DNA of 19,301 nt from DASYAN01 sp036501345 (lineage in GTDB: Bacteria; Chloroflexota; Ktedonobacteria; Ktedonobacterales; Ktedonobacteraceae). Shown here one piece after another: positions 6,744 to 15,426 of this stretch. Under the pieces are notes generated by a model, which was not told the DNA's origin, searched no databases, and worked only from the letters and a program-made list of their open reading frames with translations. The DNA lies in the NCBI GenBank assembly GCA_036501345.1, contig DASYAN010000526.1:1-19301 (forward strand). The letters are read 5' to 3'. Position 1 is the first letter of the stretch, and each line of letters opens with the position of its first letter. The translations under genes were made by a program, and so were the position numbers.

Positions 6744-6813
6744 TCCCCAGAAAGGGCGAATGATGGAAAAACCTTGATGCAATCAGTACATGTAAGCATT
6801 TATGGAGTGTCTT

Positions 6814-9285
6814 ATGAACCATGATAAACAGCATCTGGATCAATACGAACTACAGCAGTGTCTGAGAAAAGATACGACAAGCGAGGTTTGGAAAGCATTT
6901 GACACTCAGCTGCACCGCTATGTGATCATTGCTCTCCTGCGTTTTACGTTGCCCACAGAGGAAGTGCTTCCTCGTTTTCTGCGTGAGACGCGTGGTCTGG
7001 TGGCTCTACACCATCCAAACCTTGTACCGATACTTGAGGTGAGAGTCCTTTCACGAACAACTTCTGCTTTGAGTAATAGCGGTGAGGCTTACATTGTGAT
7101 GGACTATGTTGATGGTCTATTTCTGGCACTCTATCTCCAAAACCAAGATCAGACACGCAAAACGCTTTCGCCAGCCGAGATCATGCGTATTTTGTCTCCA
7201 ATCGGAGAAGCTGTCGACTATATTCACCAGCAAGGTATTATTCACAGTTTTATCAGACCCAGTTCTATTCTCCTTGATAAGCATAGTACGTCCGGCAGTC
7301 CGCTAGGTGAACCCAGGTTGATAGACTTGGGCATGCATAATACCTATGACCCTCAGCAACTTTTAGCTAATGATGCATGTTATATTGCTCCAGAAATCAT
7401 CCAGGGTGATACAAACAATGTACGCAGTGATCTGTACTCATTGGGCATTATCCTGTACGAGATGTGTACAGCCGCAGTCCCTTTTCATGGCGCTACAACG
7501 GCAGAAGTAATCAACCAACAATTGAACGCTATGCCTCCTTCGCCGGCATTGCTCAATGCCTCGATCGGGCCTGGGCTGACGTCGGTGATTATGCGTGCTC
7601 TTGCTAAGGACCCATCGGGGCGCTTTCCTTCTGCTTCAGCCATGATTTTTGCCCTAGCTAAAGCGCTCCAAATGCCCACATCGCAGGCTTCAGGTCAGTC
7701 TGGTGTCGATAGGAGCCGAGATGAGGCTATGTATAATCCCACCTTTCTCAGTTCTCCATCACAACAGGCATATCAGCAGAACAGACCTTTTCTTGTTGAT
7801 GGCCAGGGAACGGCTGCATCACTGCCCTATGTCGCACAGGCACCTGCCAGCAATTCTTCAACTGGACCAACAATGATGTCACCAATCTCTGCTATACACC
7901 AGTCCGTATCGAACCATCCTACACCGATCTCAGACACACAAAATGCTTCATTTGTGTCAGGTTCTTTTCAGAATGCGATCGATAGGACTCCTCACGGGCG
8001 GGTGGCACCAACTCCCACGTCTGGTTTCTCAGGAGCAATGCCTACACTAATAGGATCAGTGCCACCTGCCAGGAAGCCCAAGCCACGTGGTTTATATGTC
8101 GCATTGATCATTCTGGCCGTGTTAGTATTGGTTAGTGCTAGTGTAGGAACATGGTTTCTCTTTTCCCATTCTGCCGCTCAACAAAAAACAATCATTGGAC
8201 ATGCCTTTTTTGTTAGCAGCGGAATGATGAACTTGACAAGTTCAAGTGGCATCACAGATGGCTTGCAGCTCCGCCTGGAAAATATAAGTTCTCCACAGTC
8301 AGGGAAAAGCTATTATGTCTGGTTGCTACCTGATGCTGATAATGAGATAGACGCTGTTCCTTTGGCACTTGGGACGCTGGTTGTCCAGAACAATCAGGCA
8401 ACGTTAAATTATGCGGGAGATGCGAATCATACCAACCTGCTCAGTCTGTACAGCCGCTTACTGGTAACCGAGGAAGATGCCAATTCTCAGCCAGTCAATC
8501 CGTCGCTGAATTCAGCTGACTGGCGCTATTCTGCAGCTTTTTCACACATACCGGACCCGCAAGATACGGAGAATCATTTTAGTTTGGTTGATCATTTGCG
8601 CCACCTGCTTTCACAGGACCCCAAGCTCCAGAAGGTAGGTTTAGTCGGTGGCCTGAGCAGTTGGCTCTATCGAGATACACTCAAGATTCTGGAGTGGACC
8701 GGCAGCGCACGTGACCTTGCTCTTGCTAATGATAACCCTACACTTATACGTAAACAGCTTGTACGCATTCTAGATTACCTGGATAGTTCCCAATTTGTGC
8801 AAACCGAGAATTTACCACCCGATTTAGCCGCAAACCCTGTCTTGGCAGATCCGACGATCGCGAGGGTCGGTTTGCTAGAGATCAGTCCAGCACAACAGCC
8901 ACCAGGGTATCTGAAACACATTGGTACGCACCTAAGTGATATTACCCGAGTTCCCGGTGTTTCTCCCACACAGAAGCAATTGGCATCTAAGATCAATGAT
9001 GATATCAATGATGTACAGGTTTGGCTTATTGGTGTCCATAAAGATGCTGCAGAGCTCCTTCAGAAGCCCGCTGACCAAATAATAGAACCGCAAACGCTTC
9101 CCGTTTTCGACGATATGTTTGCACAGGCGAATAAAGCATTCACAGGTCAGACTGATCCGCATACGGGGCAGGTGAAGGCGGGTGTTGCTCAAATCTATTA
9201 CAACATTCAGAACCTGGCAACCTTTGATATTACTGCATGTAAAGTAAGTAATACAGGTAATACCTGTGTGGGAGGGCCTTTCTGA
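6814..9285 (+). CDS. Membrane Ser/Thr pseudokinase with long extracytoplasmic domain
   Basis: 823 aa. Residues ~9-275 clearly have the Hanks kinase fold, aligning with the two downstream kinases, and retain the activation-segment YIAPE and the downstream DLYSLGIILYEM. The catalytic apparatus is gone: the Gly-loop reads LRKDTTSEV, the VAIK lysine is Ala40 (VIIA), HRD is HSF (144-146), the catalytic-loop Asn is Ser151 and DFG is DLG (171-173). A Ser/Pro-rich linker runs to ~420, then a TM segment (~425-448) and a ~370-residue ectodomain. The ectodomain starts with an RskA-like beta module (GKSYYVWLL), then a helical part with His594, 597, 702, 706 and 742, and ends with a C-x8-C pair. ATG 6814 is chosen over 6802 because GGAG lies 6 nt upstream. 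Its stop overlaps the next start (TGATG), so it is coupled to an active kinase; a sensor or scaffold role is inferred. Confidence 0.88.
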   Translation: MNHDKQHLDQYELQQCLRKDTTSEVWKAFDTQLHRYVIIALLRFTLPTEEVLPRFLRETRGLVALHHPNLVPILEVRVLSRTTSALSNSGEAYIVMDYVDGLFLALYLQNQDQTRKTLSPAEIMRILSPIGEAVDYIHQQGIIHSFIRPSSILLDKHSTSGSPLGEPRLIDLGMHNTYDPQQLLANDACYIAPEIIQGDTNNVRSDLYSLGIILYEMCTAAVPFHGATTAEVINQQLNAMPPSPALLNASIGPGLTSVIMRALAKDPSGRFPSASAMIFALAKALQMPTSQASGQSGVDRSRDEAMYNPTFLSSPSQQAYQQNRPFLVDGQGTAASLPYVAQAPASNSSTGPTMMSPISAIHQSVSNHPTPISDTQNASFVSGSFQNAIDRTPHGRVAPTPTSGFSGAMPTLIGSVPPARKPKPRGLYVALIILAVLVLVSASVGTWFLFSHSAAQQKTIIGHAFFVSSGMMNLTSSSGITDGLQLRLENISSPQSGKSYYVWLLPDADNEIDAVPLALGTLVVQNNQATLNYAGDANHTNLLSLYSRLLVTEEDANSQPVNPSLNSADWRYSAAFSHIPDPQDTENHFSLVDHLRHLLSQDPKLQKVGLVGGLSSWLYRDTLKILEWTGSARDLALANDNPTLIRKQLVRILDYLDSSQFVQTENLPPDLAANPVLADPTIARVGLLEISPAQQPPGYLKHIGTHLSDITRVPGVSPTQKQLASKINDDINDVQVWLIGVHKDAAELLQKPADQIIEPQTLPVFDDMFAQANKAFTGQTDPHTGQVKAGVAQIYYNIQNLATFDITACKVSNTGNTCVGGPF

Positions 9286-11744
9286 TGAATACAATTCCAC
9301 AACGTCTAGATAAATATGAGCTGGTAGAGTGTCTGGGACAGGGTGGTGCTGCTGAGGTATGGAAAGCGTTAGATACCCAGCTGCAGCGCTTCGTGGCGAT
9401 TAAAATGCTACATCCAAACTTGCGTGATGATCCCACATTTCTGGTACGCTTTCAACTCGAGGCCCAGTTTATTGCCTCTTTGCATCATCCTAATATCGTA
9501 CAGATTCATGATTTCCAGATATTCCAGCCAGATACCTCTAACCAGGATAGTCTTCCTAACGCACATCCAATTGCTTATATGGTGATGGACTATATCGAGG
9601 GGTCAACACTGGCTAATTACATCGCTAGCATGTCAAGTCAAGGGAAGGTTCCCTCTCCGCCAGAGATCGTCAACCTCTTTACGTCGATCAGCCTAGCTAT
9701 CGATTATGCGCATCGCCAGGGAATGATTCACCGCGATATTAAACCAGCAAATATTCTGCTGGATCAGCGCAACACGACGCGTAACTTAATGGGTGAGCCA
9801 GTCCTGACCGATTTTGGGGTAGCGAAGCTGATAAATGCGTCATCAATAACGCAAACTGGCATTCAACTCGGCACTCCAGCTTATACCTCTCCTGAGCAAG
9901 TACAAGGTCGCTCCGCCAATGAGCGTAGTGATATCTATTCACTCGCAGTTATTCTCTATCAGATTGTGACGGGGGTTGTACCATTTCAGGGAGACTCGCC
10001 AATTGAGGTTATGACGCAGCATAGCAATGCAACTCCTATCATACCTTCGCAGATCAATCCGAATGTTCCTTCTGCTCTGGACCAAGTAATTATGCGTGGA
10101 CTAGAGAAAAATCCGGCGTATCGTTTCCCCAGTGCTGCTGCCATGACTGCAGCCGTTGCCCGTGCTTTGGGTATAGCCGTGCCAGAAATTCTTGGGTCTC
10201 AGGATACACCAACAATAGTGAGTTCGACACAAGCATCTCCTGCAACAATGTCCGCTGGACAATCTTCCGGGCCTATACCCATACAATCTCCAGTGCTCCG
10301 GCAGGAACCTAACACCCCTGGTGGAAACTTCCCAGTGTCGCCCACGCCGCGAACGGGTCAGACCGGAGAAAGTACACCAGTAACACCTACGTTTGCACCT
10401 CTCGGGCGAACCGCACCTACGCCAAAGGCCTTTCCCACGACTCCTTTACAGTCAAATGCGTTTGCTTTTCCTTCACAGCCGACACCTCTTGATGGACCAA
10501 ACAAGCGGGGAAATGGTCGCATGATCGCCTTGATTGCTGGGTTGCTGGTTGTATGTATCGTAGCAGGACTGGCGGTTGTTTTTTATACCCCAGGATTGCT
10601 GGCTCCCTCAAATACTATGGTGGGACAGGCCTTCTATACCAGTAGTGGGCAGATCGCACCCGGTACCGCCCGGGGAATTGCTGATCAGATGCAGATTGAC
10701 TTGCAAAATATTTCTCCTCCACAGGCTGGCAAAAGCTACTACGTCTGGCTGCTCGGAGATAAAATTAAGGTGGGTGGTGCTGACCTAACTGGCCCTCCAC
10801 CAATACAACCACCGATACTGCTTACGAATAATCTACCAGTTAACAATGGTCAAGCTCATTTTTTCTTCCCCGGTGATGCCCAGCATAACAATCTCTTATC
10901 AGAGACGAGCCGTTTATTGATTACAGAGCAAGATGCTAATCAAACACCGAGTGCTCCATCGAATGATAGTGCTACTTGGCGTTACTTTGCAATGATTCCC
11001 CAAGAGCCCATACCTGGAGATCCTACTCAGTTGAATGCTGTGAATCATATTCGCCATCTTTTCTATAATGAGACGCGTGCTCAGGTGGCAGCTTTGCCTG
11101 GAGGGCTCGATTTCTGGCTGTCTAGGAATATAGAGAAGGTACTGGAGTTGTCCATAACAGCAAGAGATGACTGGAATGGCACACAGACAAGCGCTGATCT
11201 GATGCGGCCTCTATTTATACGCATTTTGGATTATCTTGATGGACTGCAAAATGTCCATGTCGATCTTCCAGCAGCTGATGCGTCCTTAGTAATTAACACG
11301 ACTGACACAACAGATGCCAGCATAGCCTTGTTGACCGTCGATCCTTTGCGCCAAAATGCAGATTTGGCACACAACCCGGTGGGTTATATCGATCATACGC
11401 AGCTGCATCTGAGCGAGGTTGTACGTGCCCCTGACGTTTCGTCTGACATGCGGTCGCAGGCTTCACAGATTCTGACAGCGGTCAAAAATGCAGGAAATTG
11501 GCTACAGCAAGCGCATAAGGATGCTGTCACGCTCTTCAATATAAGCAATACTGATCCGACACAATTGCAGCAGTCTGAAGCAAGCCAGTTGTTAGATGAT
11601 ATGGTGACTCAAGCAACCTATGCATATATTGGCCAGCTTGATCCAGTGACGCATCAAATAAATGAAGGTGCAGTGCAAGCACACTACAAAATTCAGAAGC
11701 TAGCGGTGCTAAGCATCAGTAAAAATCTACCGAGCAGCCTTTAG
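9285..11744 (+). CDS. Membrane Ser/Thr protein kinase (PknB-like), active type
   Basis: 819 aa Hanks-type kinase. Gly-loop LGQGGAAEV, Lys40 (VAIK), HRD 149-151 with Lys153 and Asn156, DFG 176-178 and TSPEQ are all present, so it should phosphorylate Ser/Thr. A Pro/Thr/Ser-rich linker with several Thr-Pro sites (about 300-405) could be autophosphorylated. The TM is ~413-434. The ectodomain matches that of the upstream pseudokinase: an RskA-like beta module (GKSYYVWLLG), then helices with His588, 591, 704, 708 and 744. It lacks the terminal Cys pair of its neighbours. The start ATG overlaps the upstream stop by 1 nt, with GGAGGG 8 nt upstream. The ligand is unknown. Confidence 0.92.
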   Translation: MNTIPQRLDKYELVECLGQGGAAEVWKALDTQLQRFVAIKMLHPNLRDDPTFLVRFQLEAQFIASLHHPNIVQIHDFQIFQPDTSNQDSLPNAHPIAYMVMDYIEGSTLANYIASMSSQGKVPSPPEIVNLFTSISLAIDYAHRQGMIHRDIKPANILLDQRNTTRNLMGEPVLTDFGVAKLINASSITQTGIQLGTPAYTSPEQVQGRSANERSDIYSLAVILYQIVTGVVPFQGDSPIEVMTQHSNATPIIPSQINPNVPSALDQVIMRGLEKNPAYRFPSAAAMTAAVARALGIAVPEILGSQDTPTIVSSTQASPATMSAGQSSGPIPIQSPVLRQEPNTPGGNFPVSPTPRTGQTGESTPVTPTFAPLGRTAPTPKAFPTTPLQSNAFAFPSQPTPLDGPNKRGNGRMIALIAGLLVVCIVAGLAVVFYTPGLLAPSNTMVGQAFYTSSGQIAPGTARGIADQMQIDLQNISPPQAGKSYYVWLLGDKIKVGGADLTGPPPIQPPILLTNNLPVNNGQAHFFFPGDAQHNNLLSETSRLLITEQDANQTPSAPSNDSATWRYFAMIPQEPIPGDPTQLNAVNHIRHLFYNETRAQVAALPGGLDFWLSRNIEKVLELSITARDDWNGTQTSADLMRPLFIRILDYLDGLQNVHVDLPAADASLVINTTDTTDASIALLTVDPLRQNADLAHNPVGYIDHTQLHLSEVVRAPDVSSDMRSQASQILTAVKNAGNWLQQAHKDAVTLFNISNTDPTQLQQSEASQLLDDMVTQATYAYIGQLDPVTHQINEGAVQAHYKIQKLAVLSISKNLPSSL

Positions 11745-11787
11745 AGTTGAAAAGGAGAATGCAGCCCATTTGGGATTGAAATGAAAC

Positions 11788-13479
11788 ATGGATACACAAG
11801 CACGTCATCTTAGCAAATATCAACTCATTGAATGCATTGCTCGTGGTGGTATGGGGGAAGTCTGGAAGGCCCTGGATACCCAGTTGAAGCGCTATGTTGC
11901 TATCAAACTTCTGCATCCAAGCATCCAGCAGTACCCCGATTTTATCACGCGTTTTGAGCAGGAAGCTCGACTCGTCGCGTCCCTGCGCCACCCTAATATT
12001 GTCCAGATTCATGATTTCAAAATTGATAATCGCAAAATCTCATATTCGTCAGAGTCGGAACCCCCACTCTGTTATATGGTGATGGATTATGTTCCAGGAG
12101 AAACGCTAGCAGATTATATTCGCAATACATCCTATTGCGGACAGTTCCCATCTGCCAGCGATATCGTTTATATCTTTACAGTAATTGGTCTGGCGCTTGA
12201 TTATGCTCACCAGTGTGGCATGATTCACCGGGATATCAAACCTGCCAATATTCTGCTTGACCAGCGGATACCTACTGCTAGATCGATGGGTGAGCCTATC
12301 CTTACCGATTTTGGGATAGCTCGCCAGCGAGGTGTAGCAGGCGGTACGATAATCGGGTCCGTGATAGGCACGCCAAAGTACATTCCACCGGAACAGGCTC
12401 AGGGTCAGTATGACGATCCTCGCAGCGACCTATATTCCCTTGGCATAATTCTCTATGAGATTATGACTGGCATGACTCCTTTTCAGGCCGATACGCCGCT
12501 AGCAATTGTAATGCAACACCTCCATGAAAAACCAAAATCGCCAGAACTGATCAATCCGCGTATTTCACAGGCTCTCTCGGAGGTGATATTAAAGAGTATT
12601 GCTAAAGACCCAAATGAACGCTTCCCTACGGGAGCTGCTATGGCTGTTGCTTTGGCTAATACGTTCAATATTTCGACACCTGAGCAGTTGGGACGCTCAG
12701 GCGGACATCTACCTTCGGACTCATCTTCCTCATCCTCACCAGTTTCGCCTACAAATGTACCGCCATTAGCTCTATCTAACGGAGTCCAGACTCCTTTCGT
12801 CGGGCTACCTCTTGAGCAGACTAGGCTCCTCTCTGATCCTCAGAGTAATCAACTTACTATGATGCCTCATGGATTGGCAGGAACCCAGAGACAGGTAAAT
12901 GTAATACCAGATAAACTGCAGCAGAAAAGAGCGGCAAAACAATCTCAGTTCAGCAACAAGAAGAAGTGGGTAATCGGATTGACAGCTCTGCTTATGCTAG
13001 TTTTGCTAGGCTCAGGCTTGACAACACTGATGTTTCTCTTACGCGGCAATCCTTTTGAGGTAAACAAGGGTAGTGGTCACATGAGCTTTGTCAAAAGTGG
13101 CTCATCGCAGGCATATAATGCCGTACAGATCGACATGACAAACCTGTCTGAGCTTCCTCAAGGAATGGCTTATTATGGCTGGATCAGACTAGAGAATGGT
13201 ATGGAGAGTGAGAATACTATCCTACCACACTGGAAACTTACTGTCAGCCAACAGGCCATTCATACAGCACCGCTGACATATCCAGGGTTTGATAATTTGT
13301 ATGCTCCCCATAGCCTCTTCCTGATTACCAAAGAAAGTACAGCTAGCCCTCCTATCATCCCTAACATAGATCTGCAGGCCCGTCTATACTATACTACAGT
13401 AACTACAAATCCATCTACTGCCCTAGATTTAAAACCATGTCCCACTGGTGGTACGTATACTGTCTGCTCTAGTTTTTGA
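11788..13479 (+). CDS. Membrane Ser/Thr protein kinase (PknB-like), short ectodomain
   Basis: 563 aa third paralogue. The catalytic residues are intact: Gly-loop IARGGMGEV (first Gly is Ala18), Lys40, HRD 147-149 with Lys151 and Asn154, DFG 174-176, then PPEQ. The linker is Ser-rich (a Ser run near 311-319); the TM is ~394-418. The ectodomain is only ~145 residues, corresponding to the RskA-like beta module of the paralogues (AYYGWI in place of SYYVWL) without the helical part, and ends with a C-x8-C pair like the pseudokinase. No frameshift or stop suggests recent decay, so this looks like an alternative architecture. ATG 11788 is the only sensible start, as a stop is in frame just upstream; the SD is weak. 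The gap from the previous gene is 43 nt, probably the same operon. Confidence 0.92.
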   Translation: MDTQARHLSKYQLIECIARGGMGEVWKALDTQLKRYVAIKLLHPSIQQYPDFITRFEQEARLVASLRHPNIVQIHDFKIDNRKISYSSESEPPLCYMVMDYVPGETLADYIRNTSYCGQFPSASDIVYIFTVIGLALDYAHQCGMIHRDIKPANILLDQRIPTARSMGEPILTDFGIARQRGVAGGTIIGSVIGTPKYIPPEQAQGQYDDPRSDLYSLGIILYEIMTGMTPFQADTPLAIVMQHLHEKPKSPELINPRISQALSEVILKSIAKDPNERFPTGAAMAVALANTFNISTPEQLGRSGGHLPSDSSSSSSPVSPTNVPPLALSNGVQTPFVGLPLEQTRLLSDPQSNQLTMMPHGLAGTQRQVNVIPDKLQQKRAAKQSQFSNKKKWVIGLTALLMLVLLGSGLTTLMFLLRGNPFEVNKGSGHMSFVKSGSSQAYNAVQIDMTNLSELPQGMAYYGWIRLENGMESENTILPHWKLTVSQQAIHTAPLTYPGFDNLYAPHSLFLITKESTASPPIIPNIDLQARLYYTTVTTNPSTALDLKPCPTGGTYTVCSSF

Positions 13480-13507
13480 AGGCTGACAGTTTTAAGCGTG
13501 GGGCTTG

Positions 13508-14125
13508 TTAGACTCTACCTCGTTTCCTAAATCCTCTAAATGCATCGAAGGGAGGAAGGACGATTTCAGCATAAACCTCATCTACAGGAATGCTTAAGTC
13601 GATACTTTCTAGTTCTACACTTTCTCCTTTGCCATACCAGTGATCGAGCCATTGTATTTGATCTAGTCCTTGTGTGCCTTTTCTATTCATCTTTTGTATA
13701 AGCATGCAATCCCAATTCACAAGGACGTATTCTTGAATTGAGGAACACTGTGCATAAATCCAAAGTTTATTCCGTCTATTATCTACTTCAGTGGAAGGCG
13801 ATAATACTTCTATCACTAATTTTGGATGTTCGATATATGTCTTATTTTCAGTTAGATCTTGTTCGTTACATGTTACCATGATGTCAGGTAAGTAGCATTC
13901 ATTTTCAACTTTGAGGGTACCTTCCACAAGTGCGAAGCATTTTCTCTTTCTCACGTGTGAGTGTATAAGCGTACTCATGTTCATTATAAGCATAGTATGG
14001 TTAGTAGAACCCCCTGACATAGCGACCATTTCACCATTTCTAAATTCATATTTCTGATCTAGATTTTCACGGTCTAGGGCTAGGAAGTCTTCTACAGTCA
14101 TCCAACTATCTCTTTTAGCTACCAT
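13508..14125 (-). CDS. Uma2 family endonuclease (DUF820)
   Basis: 205 aa protein with the PD-(D/E)XK-type fold typical of Uma2. It starts TVEDFLALDREN...YEFRNGEMVAMSGGS, the hallmark N-terminus. Likely active residues are Asp81 (YLPDIMV), Glu106 (LVIEVLSPST) and Lys120 (NRRNKLWIY), followed by EYVLV. Full length for the family. ATG 14125 has a GAGAGG SD about 8 nt upstream. It converges with the kinase gene (28 nt between stops; no clear terminator) and is followed upstream by a 75-nt gap. Uma2 proteins are highly amplified in cyanobacteria and Chloroflexota, and their biological role is largely unknown. Confidence 0.9.
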   Translation of the reverse strand: MVAKRDSWMTVEDFLALDRENLDQKYEFRNGEMVAMSGGSTNHTMLIMNMSTLIHSHVRKRKCFALVEGTLKVENECYLPDIMVTCNEQDLTENKTYIEHPKLVIEVLSPSTEVDNRRNKLWIYAQCSSIQEYVLVNWDCMLIQKMNRKGTQGLDQIQWLDHWYGKGESVELESIDLSIPVDEVYAEIVLPPFDAFRGFRKRGRV

Positions 14126-14200
14126 GATCTATTCCTCTCTATTTATATGCTGATATCTTTTTATTTTATCATGAAACTAACTCTTTCTGCAGTGAGGAGG

Positions 14201-15424
14201 TTACTCTCTTTCTTCCGCTTCAGATTGCGTATTTGCACTATTCTCATCACTTATATCTGGTTCTTCATCCTCTTCAGCTAAATCGTTACGATGAGCCTTG
14301 GCATAGCGTCTGAACAGGATGATCGGGACCACGAGTAAGGCCGCAACGATGACATATGCTACCACTGTAATAACATTCTGTAGGGTATGGGCCTGCTGCG
14401 GGTTAGGAGCAAACACAGGAGGATTGAGTCCCGTGATGATAAAGCGCGGGTTACCACCAACGTCAAAAATATTGGTAATCTGGTGCGTTGGGATGTCAAG
14501 CATGGCGACCTTGCCGCCTTCCAGTGCCACAAAGGCCAGTTGCCCATCGCTAGTTACAGCAACGGAGGTCGGAATGGACGGGAGTGGGACCGTGCGAGCT
14601 GGCTCCGGAGGCAAAGCAAAACCAGCATTAATAGGTTCGAGCACCACCAGTTGATGGTTCTTCTGATCGGGAACATAGATTTCTCCGGTGTTCTCATCAA
14701 AGTCCATCGCGGTGTAACTACCGCCGGAGACCAATGTCAGAACTTTGTAAGTGTTGAGATCCACAGTAATGACGCTGCCTTGCTGGGTTGTCACATAAAC
14801 AGCCGTGCCGGGTGGAATAGAGATATAACGTGGTCCTTCGGGTATCGGGATCTGGTTGATCTTTGTCCCCTTGACATCGTCGAAGACAGTCAAATCGGTG
14901 GAGTCAGAGACCCAAAGTTGGTTACCGCTGCTGGGAGAGAGTGATGTACCAACGGCGGCCACGCCAAGTCCATAAATAGGCTTGTTCAACTGAAATACAC
15001 GGTTAATATGGCAGTTGTCAGGGTTAATTGAGGTCACTGTAGAGGCGTCGTTGCTTGCTGCAAACAGGATGTTAGCATTGGGGTCCATAGCTAACAGGGT
15101 TGGGTGCCCAGGTATCGGAGTTGTACAGAATGTTGCGCCTGTGCCAGCAACGATGACGGCGACCCGCTTCAATTGAGGCTCTGTGGCATATAAGTAATTC
15201 CCATCCAGACTCAAGAGGGTTGTATGGGGATCACCAGCAACAGGAATGTTGCCAATGATTTTTTGCTGTGTGATATCGATGATCCCTATTCCTTTTGTTG
15301 CTCCGGCAACATAAGCTCGGTTAGGTGCGCCACCATCTGCATGAACGGTCATGGGAGCCAATAGGAAGAGGCATAGACAACTAAGTGTTGTGATGATTAT
15401 ACAGCGAGTTATACGTGTAAACAT
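14201..15424 (-). CDS. Secreted YVTN/YncE-like beta-propeller with C-terminal membrane anchor
   Basis: 407 aa. Signal peptide ~1-29, probable cleavage after VHA. The body contains YVTN-type blades: AYVAGATKGIGIIDI, LYATEP, ILFAASNDASTVTSI, VYVTTQQGSVITVDL, IYVPDQKNHQLVVL, LAFVALEGGKVAMLDI. A single TM (~351-371) is followed by FRRYAKAH and an acidic cytoplasmic tail, so most of the protein is outside (type I topology). Such propellers are generally binding platforms; no catalytic site is visible. It starts 2 nt after the stop of the upstream propeller gene, with GAGGAG about 8 nt before ATG, so the two are co-translated. The C-terminal TM is nearly identical to that of the neighbour. Confidence 0.85.
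   Translation of the reverse strand: MFTRITRCIIITTLSCLCLFLLAPMTVHADGGAPNRAYVAGATKGIGIIDITQQKIIGNIPVAGDPHTTLLSLDGNYLYATEPQLKRVAVIVAGTGATFCTTPIPGHPTLLAMDPNANILFAASNDASTVTSINPDNCHINRVFQLNKPIYGLGVAAVGTSLSPSSGNQLWVSDSTDLTVFDDVKGTKINQIPIPEGPRYISIPPGTAVYVTTQQGSVITVDLNTYKVLTLVSGGSYTAMDFDENTGEIYVPDQKNHQLVVLEPINAGFALPPEPARTVPLPSIPTSVAVTSDGQLAFVALEGGKVAMLDIPTHQITNIFDVGGNPRFIITGLNPPVFAPNPQQAHTLQNVITVVAYVIVAALLVVPIILFRRYAKAHRNDLAEEDEEPDISDENSANTQSEAEERE
14297..14358 (-). repeat. Anchor-coding direct repeat, copy 1
   Basis: 62 bp identical to 15481-15542 at 59 positions. It codes for the end of the C-terminal TM and the FRRYAKA basic stop-transfer of the YVTN propeller. Confidence 0.85.
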
Positions 15425-15426
15425 AG

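Larger units (their letters stand above)
5100..6745 (+). mobile_element. IscB element (IS200/IS605-like, non-autonomous, ends approximate)
   Basis: The unit consists of a left-end hairpin (5121-5143), omega-RNA region, iscB, and a right-end hairpin (6721-6743). The two hairpins match at 20 of 23 positions, as expected for subterminal hairpins recognised by a Y1 transposase (TnpA) acting in trans. No tnpA gene lies in the window. No terminal inverted repeats or target duplications are expected for this class, so exact ends cannot be fixed here. The element sits in the gap between the terminator at 4704 and the kinase genes. Confidence 0.65.

Noticed and set aside
5100..6745. TnpB/IS605 orfB or Cas9
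   Set aside because: PLMP-type N-terminus, HNH insertion between RuvC-II and RuvC-III and ~430 aa length fit IscB; there is no CRISPR array.
6802..6813. Pseudokinase start at ATG 6802
   Set aside because: GGAG at 6804-6807 lies inside these codons and serves ATG 6814, whose N-terminus aligns with the paralogues.
6814..7650. Loss of kinase motifs as sequencing error or a pseudogene
   Set aside because: The frame is open throughout, changes are substitutions not frameshifts, and fold-specific residues and the full ectodomain remain.
11759..11779. Six-codon leader ORF before the third kinase
   Set aside because: Its ATG is only about one base from GGAG, too close for initiation; likely chance.
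13480..13507. Bidirectional terminator between the third kinase and Uma2
   Set aside because: Only a 4-bp AAGC/GCTT stem without a T-run is visible.
14387..14944. Plus-strand ORF of 185 codons opposite the YVTN propeller
   Set aside because: No SD or recognisable domain; it is the shadow of a well-supported minus-strand gene with signal peptide and propeller repeats.
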